Assembly (NCBI GenBank): GCA_030762175.1
Contig: CM060840.1
Location: forward strand, 38,552,501-38,616,500
Direction of reading: 5' to 3'
Source of the DNA: Metallyticus violacea
Lineage: Eukaryota > Arthropoda > Insecta > Mantodea > Metallyticidae
DNA: 64,000 nt
This document shows, piece by piece, positions 13,952 to 27,467 of the stretch (the first letter of the stretch is position 1; each line of letters begins with the position of its first letter). Position numbers and translations under genes: made by a program. Under the pieces are notes generated by a model that saw only the letters and a list, made by a program, of their open reading frames with translations, had not been told where the DNA came from and did no database searches.

Positions 13952-14265
13952 TTTTTTTTGTTTTTTTTTTTTTTTTTTGTTTACGGACGCTCTTTAACAT
14001 CTCAGGTCATCAGCGTCCCATTCTATTCAGGGCGTGAAACGGCCGACAAATTTTGCTCAGAGGCCTCTTCTTTCAGGCTTGAGGTTCTTTATTGTGCCGT
14101 AAAATGTACGACGAGGGATCCACGGCTTTACTTCCCTTCCGAAGGACGCCATACTTAGGATTTTTACACCCCGAAAAAATCCATTGGTCCTGGCCGGGAT
14201 CGAACCGGCGATCTTGGGCTTAGGAAGCAAGTATGTCTGGAGTAGAGTTCAATGACGCAACCTAA
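13952..14265 (-). mobile_element. tRNA-derived SINE, family A copy 1
   Basis: The minus strand carries a box B-like GGTTCGATCCCGG within a tRNA-like head, then GGATTTTTTCGGGGTGTAAA, CTTCGGAAGGGAAGTAAAGC, a CTCAAGCCTGAAAGAAGAGG segment and GTTAAAGAGCGTCCGTAAA, ending in an A-rich tail (T-run at 13952-13978 on the plus strand). The tRNA head near 14225-14265 is degraded. Confidence 0.85.
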
Positions 14266-16470
14266 CCGTAAAGAATTACAATCTGCGTTCTTCATATTTA
14301 TAATAGCTAATACCCAACCAACCAATCAAGTCTACATGTAGTTAAGGTGTTGTCACCAACAGTCAATCAAGAGCGCTACTCTTGGAGGTGAACGACTTGA
14401 AGATATTCATTCTTTTCAAAGTTGAACCCAAGGCGTGTCTTAGCAAACGTCACGGTTGGATGATAGTTTTGTCTCTTAGTCGATAACACGGGTGTATCTT
14501 CTGGAAAGAAATCAATCCCACACCTGTTTATTGACTGTGAACTACAGATGCAAATACTTTCAATATTCAGAGCGTGTTTCTGAGGTACATGGCTGAGACG
14601 TGAAGAAATACTTAACAGTCCGGTATTGTTTCCCTAAAGCATCTAGTTCTATCACCCCTGTCACCGTGGGAATGTTCAAGGCTGTTAACGACAACCATGT
14701 CCATGCTGAATGCTAAGCAGGACTTCGCTGAAACAGCAGATCGGAATGAATAATACATCAAACATGCGAAGTTCCTTGAACTAACATTCAAGTGGTCGCA
14801 GAGAGAAATCTGAAGAGGCAATACGTCTCTTCTAAGTCAAGTGAAAATGACGACAAACAAATTAGCTGTTGCTGTCAATGCAGTTCATTCCATTACTCTG
14901 GTATGGAAAGAATCAGTTCTAATCTTTGAGGTAATTTTCCTGACTTGAGCTTTCTAATGTAACATTTAATCGCATTCTACGGGCTCATGTGTAAAGATAA
15001 TAAAAGATAAATATACACTTAATGACCATTGTTTTAAATTATATACACTATAAAGTGAAAATATTACATACTTACATTATACGAGATATTTTGTTTAAGA
15101 ATAAAAAAGGGCAATATGAAATACATTGCATTAGAAAATTGAAATTACCAGTAATATTCATTATAACAGCAGAATGGTTAGTATTATATGTTAAATATGT
15201 TTTTCTTTAGGCAATAATAGGTATCAAGAATATCCCTAAAATAAACAATTAAACCGCATCACAGAAAACTACATTTTTAAACAATACTTTTAATCTATAA
15301 CAAAAATGTGTAACAAAGTTGCTTAAAGGGATGTCAGCGTGAAATTAAAACGTTTCACAATACAATTTAATTAAAATATTATTAAAATCAATTAACGCAG
15401 TAAAATTTGGAAAAATGTAACTTGTCTTAAAATTGCAATGACTTAATAACTATTTCAAAATATTATTACATCAAAAATAACATCTTCATCACTACAGAAT
15501 GTATCTAGTAAGAATTAGGCAAAGAATTATCCAAATTTGAAGGCAGCATCTGCATACGGCCATTAGAGCAAAGGAAGGAAGGATCGAACGAAAGAAAGAA
15601 ACAAAGAAAGAAAGAAAACAGAAATAAAGAAAAATTATCTTAAACATGCCGCACAGCGCGTACACATCCACAAGCCGGAAACGACGGTTGGCTGTCTGAC
15701 TCATCGGTGTAAAACGCAACTGGGGATTCACATTAATAAACCGACTTACAAATGAAATTTGCAAGTTAGCTTGCGGTATAGAAATTATCAGCCTAACTCG
15801 TAAAAACAGATTTGTATATTTGTTCATCACGAGATAACACTTGAAGCAGTTTGGAAGAGCATTAATTATAGACTAACGGGGCATAATGGACTATTGATAG
15901 GAAGATAAATTAGCAATTACTATGTGCAAATCCGTCCCTTTCGCCTATTGTCTATTTTGATTGTCTATATTAAAATTTTCATACAAATAATACATAGTAA
16001 ACTCTTTATACAGGTGCAGTTCATTAAATAGTATATTATGTAATTTTTATTAAACGAACGCTATTGCTTACTTTTTATGGATGCAATAATTATACACATA
16101 ACCAATAAACCAGTTATGCTATTTTTTTTGGTATACCAGAATTATGAATAAACATTAATAAAATAAAATTATTATTAATGTCAATCTCCCTGCAATCACT
16201 GCCTTCTTTATTATTGTTGTGGCATCATGCATCGATGGATATTGTTAGTTAGCTTTTTCCGTTGGTATGATTGTTAGCGAAGATAGGTTTACCACAAGAA
16301 ATTTTAGCCTGAGCTGAAAGGGCTGAATTGTTTCTATTTGCTTATACCGAGAAAGGCTTGTGACATTTATCGAAAGGAATACAATAGATTAATTACTGGA
16401 AGTACAATAGAATAAGAATATTATAGAAACTTTAAAGTTGGCATATATTTCAAAACAAATTAGTATTATC

Positions 16471-16707
16471 AACTTCTACTAATATGTTTGGTAGCTAATA
16501 CTAATTTAATCCTGTAATGACGTATTCTTTAATGAACATGAATAATTCTGTATTCACTAATATATGAATTGTGTCCTTAACTTCTTGTGTTCTTAACTTC
16601 TACTAATATGTTTGGTAGCTAATACTAACTTAATCCTGTAATGACGTATTCTTTAATGAACATGAATAATTCTGTATTCACTAATATATGAATTGTGTCC
16701 TTAACTT
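16471..16707. repeat. Tandem duplication, unit 124 bp
   Basis: AACTTCTACTAATATG starts at 16471 and again at 16595; the following 110 or so bases differ by about one substitution. It is non-coding and recent by identity. Confidence 0.95.
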
Positions 16708-17229
16708 AATCGTAACATAATATTCTGTTTTTGATAGCATTTTACAATCGAAAACAATTTAATAATGTAACTTTCAGTGTGATAATTTTATGCAAAATGA
16801 TGTCAAATTATAGCAATTTATTAAAGGTTTTAAGGAGCAATAAAAATGTTTGTAGTTCTGATATACAAAAAGTATATATATTTTTTGAAAAGGAAGTAAT
16901 AGGTATATATTTTTTGAAATAACGCATGAAACTGCGTTAGAAATTTATTCCATTTAATATGGTTTATTAGTTGTGAATGATTCTGTTTTTCATCTGAAGT
17001 ACTTTATTTTTATAGACAATCTTTCACGAGTTCTTACCTACATCCTATAAATATTTATAGATTATAATGAGAGAAGACGTGTAATAGCGTGAACTAAGAC
17101 AATAAAATATTTGCCTGCTATAAAGCAGGGCTGTTAATTTTTTAAATAGTTTTTAAACTGGTTTTTACTGCTGAAACAACACAGGCTGTGAACACTAATG
17201 ATGCACAAAATTATATGCAAAGTGTAAAA

Positions 17230-17378
17230 GGAAAGTTTAGGGTAACTCCCCGGCATTTACCATTTATAAGGACCTAGGAATAAAAAAAAAAAAACTCAAT
17301 TCGATAGGAAGATCTTGATGAGAATCGAACAGGACATTCTGCTCACGAGTTAGTGCTTCGGCCACCAGTGGCGGTAAA
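17230..17378 (-). mobile_element. tRNA-derived SINE, family B copy 2
   Basis: The minus strand reads CCGCCACTGGTGGCCGAAGC (box A region), CCTGTTCGATTCTC (box B), an A/T-rich joint, CCTTATAAATGGTAAATGCC and GGGGAGTTACCCTAAAC. This matches the family B head and first part of the body. The 3' part is missing. Confidence 0.75.
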
Positions 17379-17524
17379 TTAGAGAATTGTGCTATTTAAT
17401 TTGCAACATGTGGTATTTAATTTGCAATATATTTCACATTCTTTAATACCCAATTTAACATATTATTTATGTGTGTGTATAATCATGTGCATTAGTTTTT
17501 ATTGGTCTTAGATTTTATTTTCAT

Positions 17525-17801
17525 TTTTTTAAGGGCGCTCTTTAACAGGTCATCAGCGTGCCATTCAATTGATGGCGTGAAAGAAATGACCGGTAAATTT
17601 TACTCAAGAGGCCTCTTTTTTCAGCATTGAGGTTCTTTTACGTGCCGCAAATGTACGACACGCTACCCACGGCTTTACTTCCCTTCCGAAGGAAGCCATA
17701 CTTAGTGTTTTACATCCGAAAAAATCCATCGACCCTGATCGGGAGGAACTCGCGATCTTGGGTTTAGGAGGCAATTAAGGTTACCACTACACCACCAGGA
17801 C
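17525..17801 (-). mobile_element. tRNA-derived SINE, family A copy 2
   Basis: The minus strand begins TCCTGGTGGTGTAGTGGTAA (box A-like) and continues through the family A body to GTTAAAGAGCGCCC. Box B is mutated. It lies about 150 bp from a family B copy in the same orientation (17230-17378). Confidence 0.87.
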
Positions 17802-18867
17802 GACCTGCGTCTGAGATTCGTGGCTAATCAAGATAATCAAATGAGGGGAAATGTTTCATGATAGAACAGGTTTATAATTGGATAGCAGTTTTTTAAAATT
17901 TTCTGTTAATTCTCATCAGAAATGGACTGCTGTAATAAAACAGAATATACATCGTCATTCTCGACGACAGAGATAAACGAGCTTTCTGCAACTCAAATGT
18001 GAAGCAACACTTCAAAATATTTTGGGGTAGAGACCAGATTAAATGTATAATTTAAGCTTCTCTTGCCTTAGTAACTATTAGCGACAATGAGGAGCTTGAA
18101 TATGATGTAGTGAAGTTAAGTCACTGTGTTAATATAATGAAACCCAGCTTCTGTGCATACCAGTAAATCTTTATACTCTACCGCCTTAGGTACAGTTATT
18201 AATCAAATGATGCACGTATCCTGTGCAGGCTTAGTCCACATTTAGCTATTTCCCTTTTGTGCGATGACGAGAGATGAAACACACCAGCAGTCGTTAAAAT
18301 AAAGTTGTTGTTCTGCTTCCATCCATTCTTTTCCTTTCTCTTCTTACTTAACATTACACTTTTTGTGTGTTTATATTCGCATTTTTGTTTTCTTGAATAC
18401 GTTTTATTGCCCGATCTTGTTACTTTTTTGCTATTCATTATAAAGGATGTGAAATAGAAGGAGGTGAATTCAGAGCAATCTTTGAAGCGCGTCGCCTGTG
18501 AGAATGAATGAACCCTACGGTGCCACAAGCCCCATTTCTCAGCAGCCATCATGCATTTTTTTCAGTCCACATCATCTCAAAGCAATTGCCTGCCACCCAT
18601 TTGGAGATTTTAGGTGTCGGAAGCCGTCAGGGGAAGTCAGATCTTTAAAGCGCAGAAGATAAATAAGGAGTATATTAGAATACAACAGATGCCATATTTT
18701 CGCCGGATGGCAGATAGTCAGCCGATAAGCTAAAATTAACATAGAAAAGTCGAATATGAAGAGGAGAATGAAGATTATTGATGGGATGAAATCGGGGAAA
18801 CGAAAGAATCCTCCAAAATGTTTGAAACCCAGCATTTTTTTCCACTTAATAATTTCTATTTTTGCTT

Positions 18868-18870
<3 letters not shown>

Positions 18871-18910
<40 letters not shown>
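18871..18910. repeat. (CT)n microsatellite
   Basis: Twenty perfect CT units. Confidence 0.97.
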
Positions 18911-18915
<5 letters not shown>

Positions 18916-19957
18916 CTTTATTTTTATTCCTGCTATTAAATCTTCTTTTGATTTACGTATATTTGTATTACTTTTCACGCGGCTGTTTAAAAATATTATT
19001 TTGTTACATTACTTAGAGAAAAATACTGGATGGACAAATAGGCGAGGGGCTGGAGAAAGATGTTGCGAATAGCAAGCATTAAAAATTAAAAGATAATGAA
19101 AAGATAAGGGATGACAAAGAATTCTAGAAATAAAGTCTAAATAAACTAGAGGAGTCTTAAAACAGGAAAAGAATAAGATAAAGAAGAAGAAAGGAGGTGC
19201 GAAAGGTGAAATAAGAGAAACAGCAGAAGTAAGAATAACAGTGAAAGAATGGGGAAAGCAATAGTGCAGAAATGGCATTTAAAAAAATAAGAACCAATTT
19301 TGAAGTTTAGGGTAACGGGCAGAGAAACCTCTCAAGAGGACAACGTGTTGGAGGTAATAGCTGCGGGTATTTTTAAAAAATAAATGTTGTTTGTTCCTGA
19401 TGCCTCTTGTCCAGGATAGAACGTTTATCTCTCAACTGGGAGATGAAGCTTCAAGGTGCGCAACCCACATTAAGGTTAATTGTATCCAGCTTCCCATTGT
19501 CAGAGATACGGCATCTTTTGAATTTTTCAATTGAAGTTTACCTTTCTTTCCTCTGTTGAGGTACTGGTGTAGAATTTAGAAGATTCCTTTTCGAAAACGC
19601 CGTACACACAAAATGAGATGTAATATCTGCTTTTAAATCATATCATCCAGAGCAATTTTTGCATGCAAAATTGATATTGTCAGAGATTGTTCATAGAAAA
19701 TAATTGCTACTTCTGATATATATAGTTACAAGGCTTGAAAAAGGAGGGAATATTGCCTTTTCATTTATTTCCATTGTCAAAGCCTTACGTTTCTTCAGCA
19801 CATGCCGGTCTCACAGCACTACAAGCGCTTCAGTGTTGGTACAACTGCATTGTTTGTAATTGTGGTTTACTAGTTTATAACACTCATTATTGACATTGTA
19901 TTTTACTCTTATGTTATTTCACCGTAGATTGTATTGGTACCTTCTCACTCACAAAAG

Positions 19958-20234
19958 TTTGTCCTGGTGGTGTAGTGGTAACCATACTTACCTTCTAAAC
20001 CCAAGATCGCGGGTTCAAATCCGGCCAGGATCGATGGATTTTTTTCGGGCGTAAAAATCCTAAGTATGGCATCCTTCGGAAGGGAAGTGTCGTACATTTA
20101 CGGCACGATAAAGAACCTCAAGCCTGAAAAAAGAGGCCTCTGAGCAAAATTTGTGGCCATTTCGCATCCTGAATAGAATGGGACGCTGATAACCTGAGAT
20201 GTTAAAGAGCGTCCGTAAATAAACAAATAAAAAA
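19958..20234 (+). mobile_element. tRNA-derived SINE, family A copy 3, with target-site duplication
   Basis: Head GTCCTGGTGGTGTAGTGGTA (box A) and GCGGGTTCAAATCC (box B), then the family A body and a GTCCGTAAATAAACAAATAA tail. It is flanked by TCACTCACAAAAG at 19945-19957 and TCACTCAAAAAG from 20235, a probable target-site duplication with one indel. A segment (about 15 nt) present in other copies, around AAGCCGTGGGTCCC, is missing here. Confidence 0.93.
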
Positions 20235-20460
20235 TCACTCAAAAAGCAATTGAAAAGGGTGCACAATCCTGAAAGCTATAAAAAAATTTAATAAAAAAAA
20301 AGATTCATGGATATATGGACAATGGACAATAAAACACACTAAACAAATTAGACCATGGTCCAGGTAAGAAGATGGCCTTATTGTTATTAATAATATGTTA
20401 TATACAGTGTCATTTAAATTAACACCAATAATATGTCCCTAGCACTGTGACCCGAATATC

Positions 20461-20534
20461 TTCTTCTTCTTCTTCTTCTTCTTCTTCTTCTTCTTCTTCT
20501 TCTTCTTCTTCTCTTCTTCTTCTTCTTTTTCTTT
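20461..20534. repeat. (TTC)n microsatellite
   Basis: TTC repeated with one CT interruption; it produces a poly-Arg run in a minus-strand open frame that is not a gene. Confidence 0.97.
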
Positions 20535-23500
20535 TGACAATTACCCAGGAAAAATAAGAGGAATGATTTCCTCTGAGTCACGTTGGACCAGTCACACTGG
20601 GAGATATAAAAAAAAAAAATAAAACTATTTTTCCCATTGAGAAGACATTTATTTCTTCCGTATAACAGAAATCTTAACACAATCAAATGCCTAATAAGCA
20701 CTCCATAAGAATTTATACAAAGTCCTATGTGAATTGTTAATTAACATGGATAATTGTCGAAATTCAATAAATTAGGTTGAAACTGAACAAATTGTTGACT
20801 ATGATAGATTGTGGCCAACTTTGTATAAGAAAACTGCAGTTTCATTGGGGACAGCAATACGTGCTTACAAAGAGAGTGTAAATTTCAGTATTTTAAAATA
20901 TAATTATTTAATCTGAAAGAAAAGGCGTTATTGCAACTTCTCATACTTGAAATGAGCTGACATGTATAGCAAAAATACATTCCTACTATTCAATGGAAAT
21001 TCAAAGATATGCCAAAAACATCTGCTGGATGAATGCCTTCAAGAAACCCAAAATGGTTAACACAAAGAAAGTTGTTAAATATGTGCCACTTGAGTTTAGA
21101 AACTTTTATGAGCAAATAATTTCTTTGTCCATATGTGAATAACTTCAGTCTCAATGATGCTTTTGCGCTTATTTTACCTACAAAACATTTTTTTTTTTAA
21201 TTTCGTAGGAATCTTGGTAAGTTGTATTATATTTGCAAATTATATCTTCACTTGTGTTTTAATAGGTAAATTACACTGTTTTGCTTTGTTTTTAATATAA
21301 AAATATGAGATAAATGTACCAATAAAACGTCGTATTTTCAATTTACATTTTATTGCAAAAAAGTACCAGTGTCGCAATTTTCATACACCTTGGAAGGAAA
21401 AAAGCCAAAATTTTCGTTTTTTAACTAGAGTATTCATTATATGAATATCAATTACATATGTAAGGAAAAGGCACATAACAAAGAACTATATCGTTTACGC
21501 TTTTTCTGCGTTTTCCTCAAAATTACGAAAAGGTGATATCCCATTCTTAAGTAAGCTGTTTAAAAAATAGCACGTAATTTATCAAAGTTACACTTTGAAT
21601 AACTTAGCTAATACATTTACAAGACTATTTTATGTTAATCCTGAAAGTATATAAATAGTTTATGGTCTTGTTGTAATTTGATTTTAATACCTTTTACATT
21701 GGAATGACATGCATTAATTCCCAAATCCTTATGAAAAATATTATATTTCTGATCATACCCATAAGCACGATATATTTTGTATTATAGTTGACAGAAATCA
21801 CCTCAGTTCCTATATATGTTTTGAATACATATATTTCATCATGAAAGAATGGAAATGATATTCCATACTGTCACTATTGCTGCATCGTCTTCACCTGCCC
21901 ATTTTCCAGATAATTTGAAATTTTATGTTACCTTAGTTGTCGTAACGCTACGCTACCGCTGACTTTTTATGACCTGGAGGAAAATTTTGTGTGTATAAAC
22001 TTTCCATCTTGGCTATTATCAGCATTTGGCGATTTTGCTCCAATAAATTTGAACTTTTGGAATCTTGGCTTTATATTACCAGCATTACTGTCGAATAATC
22101 AAATGTTCGCAATACTATATGTTTAAATTGAATAATAATACGCCACACTATCAAAAACACATTCAGTTTATTCTCTTTGAATTCTCAAGTGGTTCTTTTA
22201 GGATTAAAAATGGTGTCTAAAATAATTTATTTATTGTGTCAGCCTTGAAACAATTTTTAGCAGGAAATTTTATTAAATTGAAATAATTTATAAAACTATT
22301 CCCTAGGAATAATGAGTATCTTTTTGTCAGCTTCATGGAGCATTTGATTTAAGTAAACACGGTGTACGTAGTTTCTACCTACTACCTTAATTCAATTAAA
22401 TTAAAATGAAATTAACAAAATTTACTTCGCACATATTGAAACTGAAATTAATATTTATTTATAATAAAAGTGTTAAAAGTGAAATATATTTAGCTAGAAA
22501 ATTTAGGAACAAAATAAAATTACTTTTAATTAATTATCAAGCACTATTTTTGGAATACTCTTAATATTTGTAAGTAAATTAGTAATTTCAAATGAAACAA
22601 ATTACAGTGATTAGGAATTTGCATTGTTTTAAATAAATACTTTGCGTCTTTCTCACGAGAAACATGGAAGAAATATCACTGAAATTTCTGGATAATGTTT
22701 CCAATATACCAACGGTATAAATAACGTTTTTTAAAACTTTTTAATGGGATACATTTACAAATTAAATGTTTTGTTAAACATTTCCTTCTACATATATTAA
22801 ATTTATGTTTTAAAAGTACCATTTTCTCCCGCTGAAAGAAGTTAATACTATTGCATTTGGGCATGCGCAATGTTGGGATCAGCTGTTATTGATATGCGGT
22901 TCCAGTCTCCCAATATACAAACAAATAATTATTAGAATCATATTTATCTAATATAATTAACTGAATTATAAATTGATTTGAAAACGATCATGAGGAATAA
23001 AAATGGAAAATATTATAAAATATTGTGTTTGCTTAAATATATCAATAATCAATAATCTTCATTACCGCATTAAGAACATTGAGTGACTTGTGTTAAAAGC
23101 TTTTTTTATGAGATGTCTAACACATGTGGTTATTTGCAACTGATGATAAAACAAAACAACTATGGGTAGATTAAATATTTAAATAGTAAACCACTATATC
23201 CGTAACAATTACAGACATAGAAAAGAGTATATCGGTATATTATCACAGTTTTATTAACAAGTCATTGTTTTATAGTAATAACAGTTTTTGTTTTCTGTCT
23301 TCATTTGTGCTTTTTAATGCGTATAACACGTAAATGATAAAAATTACTTCATATATAAAAAGCATCCCAATTTCAACTACCGCGAAATGGAATTAGCTCC
23401 CAAACTTAGAGCTTAAATACTGCCTCCATCTTGTGCAGTAGTTAAGAAATACAGAAACCTTACAAACTGTACGTCACGACCTACTGAAATTGATCTTTGG

Positions 23501-23692
23501 GCTTACATAGAATAAATATAAAAGAAGATATATCATAGGGTTATGGGATGTGGAAAATAACTTACGTATTTTGTTTTTTATATCAATGTTGAATGATTAT
23601 ATTTGAAATAAATTTGTAGAATCGACGTCTAATTTTTTCGAGGTTAAACCATTTTATTCTCCCCACATATAGATTGCAACATAGATAGTAAT

Positions 23693-23698
23693 TTTATT
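23693..23698 (-). promoter_or_regulatory. Candidate polyadenylation signal AATAAA for the EcKinase-like gene
   Basis: AATAAA on the minus strand about 127 bases past the stop codon. It is the first clear canonical hexamer noticed downstream. In DNA this AT-rich the motif occurs often by chance, so only its position supports it. Confidence 0.4.
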
Positions 23699-23824
23699 AT
23701 AATAAATATATTGCTCTTAATACTGAAGAATATTTTACCCTGAAGCAACAATACTATGTTTATCATGAAATAACTACTTCACATAGAAAAGGTTTTGGTG
23801 TCGAAAAAATTAGTTGATGAATAT

Positions 23825-24109
23825 CTATATATTAAATACGCCATGTTTTTCGCATATGGGTAGTAAAATTTTCATTGCCTCCTGAAATTGTTTGCCCTTA
23901 TAAATATCGGTTCCGTTGTATTGCCCTTCAAGAAGCAGTTCATCCAAATCTACTCCACCTTCGGACACAACTATTGGCATTATTGTACATGCTGCAGCTA
24001 GTCCATAAGCCATCCTCTTGTTGAATTCATCTTTCAACTTTTGGAGTGTTAGAAGCTTCTGACTGTAGCCATATGCCTCCAACAATTCAGTCAATGTTTC
24101 ATGATACAC
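23825..24109 (-). CDS. EcKinase-like gene, last coding exon (residues 318-411)
   Basis: Follows a polypyrimidine-rich TTTTTTCTAG acceptor in phase 0, reading VYHETLTELLEAYGY and ending EKHGVFNI and a stop codon. The YHETL segment and a C-terminal helical tail of about 90 residues are usual for this family. An AATAAA-type signal lies about 130 bases downstream. Confidence 0.88.
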   Translation of the reverse strand: MYHETLTELLEAYGYSQKLLTLQKLKDEFNKRMAYGLAAACTIMPIVVSEGGVDLDELLLEGQYNGTDIYKGKQFQEAMKILLPICEKHGVFNI

Positions 24110-26147
24110 CTAGAAAAAAAAGGCAATGCTATTGTTTATTCGAGTATCATTAAAATATTAGAATAAAGAGTGCAGGAACGGGGGACTGTGCCTACTTATT
24201 AATCTAATGAAAAATGCAATAAAGACATATATAATTTATCTTGTCGTTTGTATTAATGCAGCATTGCTTAAAATATACTCCCCATTTTAAAATAGTTTAA
24301 GTTAGAAGATTCGGAAGATCTTCTACTCTTGCCCTGTTCGTAAACAATGAGCATCAATTAAATTTTCCTTTATTTGTATTAGAATTAAATTTTAATAATA
24401 GAAGACATCAAGATTATTTTATTATAATATAATTTTATAAGTCATTTATTTCTGAAAATAGAATTTATACATTTTTTACTTTATTAATTTAAAATGGAGA
24501 AGTGAACGTACGATAAAAATTGTCCAGCACATTTTATGAGAAAAATGTTCTACATTAGAAAACCTTTTTCTTGGTAACCTCAACAATTTAATAATTTAAA
24601 TTATATTTCTTTGCATCATCTTTCTAGAGCTAGTGCTGGATTTTATTAAATAAACATTCAATCATGATGACAGAGAACTATATGGACACACGTAAATTAC
24701 CTGTGGTCCACGACTCATGGTTTTAATTTAAAGTAGTTCTCTCGATTATCTTTATGTAATATAATAACATCAAAGTTAAGTTATCTCGGGGGTTCCAAAA
24801 CAGGGCTGAATACATGCCCAGAAGAATTAGATAAAATTGTAGTCCTGTTATATTCATTTATTATTACCGTGATTCACAGCCTTGATTTTAAAAGTAAGCA
24901 AAACTCGTGCAATACACAAGGAATTTCTGAGATCCAAAACGTAATATCCAATAAACTTAGCTAGTTACATTATATCCCAGAAGGGGCCTCAGGTTCAGGT
25001 CGCACACTGTTGCGGATATAACTCCACAACTGTTGTGGAAGCAGCAGAGAAATTAAGTACAAAATATATTGAATATGTTAATAAAACTTAACAATAACAA
25101 AATATATAAAAATTTAATGAAATATAAATATTCATTATCAAAATAAATAATTTGCATATGAATCATATACCCACAATTCCAAATGCATTAGAAAAGTATA
25201 TGTTTAATTTAAATTGCAAATGAATTAATTTAAAATTAAATGCATTACAGCTCATATAACAACTAAAAATACCATGGGTGTTCACGTCGGCTTTGATAAT
25301 TTTTAACAAGCAAGAAGGTAATATAGTTTATTAAATAATAAATTAATTAGGACATTTTAAAATCTGTAATAGAACTATATAGGAATTAGAAGAAGATTAT
25401 AACATTCATTGAATAAGACTGGTTAATATATAAGGAGACAATAGAAAAATCTGCCTTCGAAATGTTAAAAAATATTATTACAATGAAAACGTTTGGCATG
25501 TACATTGCAAAAGTATTATAAATCAGCGTAAAATATATTAAATATACTGGGACAAATTTGGGGACGAATTCCGCACGCCAAACATACGGGTGGAGGGAAC
25601 GTTGCATTTTCGCTGGTGTCGCCTGAATTGCCCCATCTACAGAGTCCTCATTTGGACGCGTGGCTGGCTTAATGGGAATTTGCTTTGCACCAGGAAGGAC
25701 GCTGTTTGCCAGAGGAGTTGGATATTAAAGCGCATAGATTTCTACAACACACCGAACACCAATTGCTTTGTCTTACAATGCCATTTCGTATACTAACTCG
25801 GATTTTTCTGCACTCCAGTATCTATTATTTTGTGTCGCTACATGGCCATGTAAATATAATCATGCATGGTCCGTAAAAAAATAAATAAATAAACGCAGAT
25901 TAATAGAGCAAACAACATTTTCCAAAACCCAATTACTCACACTATCGCGTGGTTACAATTCCTGAAGTACAGTTACTTTGTAGAATTTTTAAGTTTAGTG
26001 GTATTCCATGTCCAGTTTTGCAAAATTCCTTATATCTGTAAAATTTTTCTCAGAGATTTCTTTGCACTTCGTTTTAACTTTTAACACCGCATTTAACTTT
26101 CGGTTTATTATCAAGAACAGACCGTTTCCTTAAATCAAAATCATGAA

Positions 26148-26188
<41 letters not shown>

Positions 26189-27423
26189 TGAGGCGCATGA
26201 ACAGCGGGGACTCACAAATCACCGTCTAACTTCTATACATGAGTTTGTTGTCACACAGGAATTGTACATGAAGATTCTGTGTGCTAAAGTGTACGCATTT
26301 TTTGGTATTATAACAGCACAAACGTTCTATAACTCTGAAGCATGTAGTCTCACAAAGTTCAACTCCTGTACAGCTCAATGACTTCGCGTCAGCACACGGA
26401 GAGGCGTGAAAGTGAAGGGGGGAACAGAACCGGTTAGAAACAGGGCAGACAAATTTCCGTTAGACTGAAGAGATAAACAACGGACTGACAATTTGCGCTT
26501 TTGGAACTCGGCCCCATAGTTTGCCCCAGTATTTTTGTTACACTTATAACTAATATAGTCGAAAATGGAGTAAAATGTTTTTTCAAACTCAAATAGTTAA
26601 AGGCACGTGTTATAATGAGAAAAAAAGAAAGAAAGAAAGAAAGAAAGAAAGAAAAGAAAGTAACTATTACGAATTTCTCAGTCTGGTTCTAAATTTAACT
26701 GATACGTCGTTTTATATACTTTTCCTAGCTAGTAAGTAATGCCTATTTTATTCTGTACTGAATGAACAGTTAACCATAGACACTGAACATATCCACAAAT
26801 GAAAACATTTACCTGAATAAGTTTGTCTGTTTGATGCAGCCGAACTTCTACACTGGGACTAGTGTTTAGGAAGTACTGCAAATCTATAGCTGGTGATGTA
26901 AAATGAGCAAGTTGAAAATCAACTAGGCGCATACCGTTGATTTTAGCGTTCTCATATCGGAACATCATATTGTTCACCCAAAGATCACCGTGATTAAGAA
27001 CATTGAAACCACCTTCTTCATGTTTCGTGCCATCACCTAATTTTGCCATCATCTGTTCTGCAAACTTTTCCAGTTTCTTTGAGTACTTCTGTCCGTACCC
27101 TGACCATGTTTCAATTTCCTTAGCGACGGCCCGCACGGAATCTGGAATAATAAAAAGTCCGAAGCAGTGTAAACTAAGCTAATTCCTCAGTAGTAGAATA
27201 CTTTTTAAAATTTGTGTTAATTAGTGTAACAAACTCTAAAGCTAATATATAAAAGAAAAACTGAACTATAAAGCATTAATTTACTATGTTTTTTCTCTCA
27301 AAATCACTTGAAAATAAATGTAAACACTGAAAGTATTCTAATTTTCAAAAGAAAGGGGAACAAATTAGAATTCTTGCAATCTTTCAGTATTACAAAAGAG
27401 AACCCACGTTTTGATACTTATTG

Positions 27424-27467
<44 letters not shown>

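Larger units (their letters stand above)
12851..17229. other. Intergenic DNA, no gene recognised outside listed repeats
   Basis: The stretch upstream of the transposase fragment (12851-13200) may hold its decayed N-terminal half, but I could not align it. The rest is AT-rich with a purine-rich patch near 15570-15640, the SINE at 13952 and the tandem duplication at 16471. Confidence 0.55.
17802..23692. other. Intergenic DNA downstream of the EcKinase-like gene
   Basis: Holds a CT repeat, a purine-rich patch (about 19080-19270), SINE A copy 3 and the TTC repeat. The part from 20.7 to 23.7 kb is uniformly AT-rich with no recognisable coding or repeat content. Confidence 0.55.
24110..26812 (-). 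other. Intron 3 of the EcKinase-like gene (about 2.7 kb)
   Basis: Bounded by GTAAAT and TTCTAG. It contains a (CT)n tract (26151-26186), a (GAAA)n tract (26620-26660) and a short GC-richer segment near 25565-25720 with overlapping small open frames on both strands. I found no recognisable coding content in that segment. Confidence 0.8.

Noticed and set aside
15492..15830. Minus-strand frame of 112 codons
   Set aside because: Part of it is a GAAA-type low-complexity stretch; no recognisable domain or splice context.
20414..20701. Minus-strand frame of 95 codons with a poly-Arg run
   Set aside because: Created by the TTC microsatellite; no start context or domain.
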